From Tistrella bauzanensis (GTDB lineage Bacteria; Pseudomonadota; Alphaproteobacteria; Tistrellales; Tistrellaceae): 52,883 bases of DNA. Both the position numbers and the translations under genes were made by a program. The notes beneath the pieces are model-generated. The model worked only from the letters and a program-made list of their open reading frames with translations. It was not told the origin of the DNA and searched no databases. How positions within the stretch are numbered: position 1 is the first letter of the stretch; the number at the start of each line of letters is the position of its first letter. Where the stretch lies: assembly GCF_014636235.1 (NCBI RefSeq), contig NZ_BMDZ01000039.1:1-52883 (forward strand), in the 5' to 3' direction. This document shows positions 52,772-52,883 of the stretch, in pieces.

Positions 52772-52883
52772 TGCTCCAAATTATTTATTGGGCGAGCATC
52801 TTAGCATTACAGTTGCGTATTTCTCCTGATGTGAGCGAGCTTTGCTTGGGCCTGATGGGTGCGTCGCCAGATTGACCAAGCGA

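Larger units (their letters stand above)
52418..52883. other. Gene-free right end with repeats
   Basis: No gene is seen in these 466 bases; composition is less GC-rich than average. They hold a 14-bp tandem duplication (52690-52717), a 13-bp perfect hairpin (52738-52771) and two copies of CGAGCATC (about 52728 and 52793). The flanking gene presumably begins outside the window. Confidence 0.5.

Overview
The window is a GC-rich (roughly two-thirds G+C by eye), gene-dense stretch of a bacterial chromosome or large replicon. The caa3-type oxidase, TRAP transporter, Tat-type signals, many acyl-CoA enzymes and proteobacterial-type regulators suggest an alphaproteobacterium, perhaps a Rhodospirillales/Tistrella-like organism. 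That placement is a guess from gene content; there is no rRNA or tRNA in the window.

Layout. (1) 1-11985 is a siderophore locus on the + strand: the 3' end of an ornithine/lysine N-monooxygenase, a FhuF-type ferric reductase, a PvdQ-like Ntn-hydrolase acylase, an STN-containing TonB receptor, a FhuC-FhuD-FhuB importer and a PvdE-like cyclic-peptide exporter. The peptide synthetases presumably lie upstream, outside the window. It combines pyoverdine-style periplasmic maturation and export with hydroxamate-style cytoplasmic uptake and reduction. A perfect 15-bp hairpin terminates it. (2) About 12.07-13.08 kb is a gene-poor, lower-GC gap, followed by a GNAT acetyltransferase. (3) 13.6-26.3 kb is an acyl-CoA catabolic island: an AtuA-family protein, a frameshifted acyl-CoA dehydrogenase, an orphan HPr-kinase-like protein, a GntR/HutC regulator, then acyl-CoA dehydrogenase, enoyl-CoA hydratase, acyl-CoA ligase and a complete three-gene TRAP transporter. 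The same 18-bp dyad lies in both promoter regions of this island and is the best candidate for the GntR operator. (4) A frameshifted DUF4396-type membrane protein and a CPA1 Na+/H+ antiporter follow. (5) 28.6-40.8 kb is one tightly coupled operon for alternative complex III (ActABCDEF) plus SCO and a caa3-type oxidase (subunits II, I, III, IV). It is an electron-transfer unit from quinol to O2 that does without bc1. (6) 40.9-42.6 kb holds a divergent alpha/beta-hydrolase and TetR pair. (7) 42.6-47.4 kb holds the arginine deiminase operon arcDABC (minus strand), with an FNR/FixK-type box at class II spacing from a -10-like hexamer. (8) 47.5-52.4 kb holds a LysR/oxidoreductase divergent pair, another alpha/beta hydrolase, an intact paralogue of the broken acyl-CoA dehydrogenase, and a small membrane protein. 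The last 466 bases hold only repeats and a hairpin.

Three apparent frameshifts (two in one acyl-CoA dehydrogenase, one in the DUF4396 gene) each look like loss of one base in or beside a G or C run. They are either genuine slippage pseudogenes or sequencing errors; raw reads would decide. The most distinctive observations are the PvdQ/PvdE maturation set beside FhuF/FhuCDB, the shared GntR-type operator, the perfect triple 21-bp repeat in the ActE signal peptide (each copy carrying a possible start codon), and the geometry of the arc promoter.
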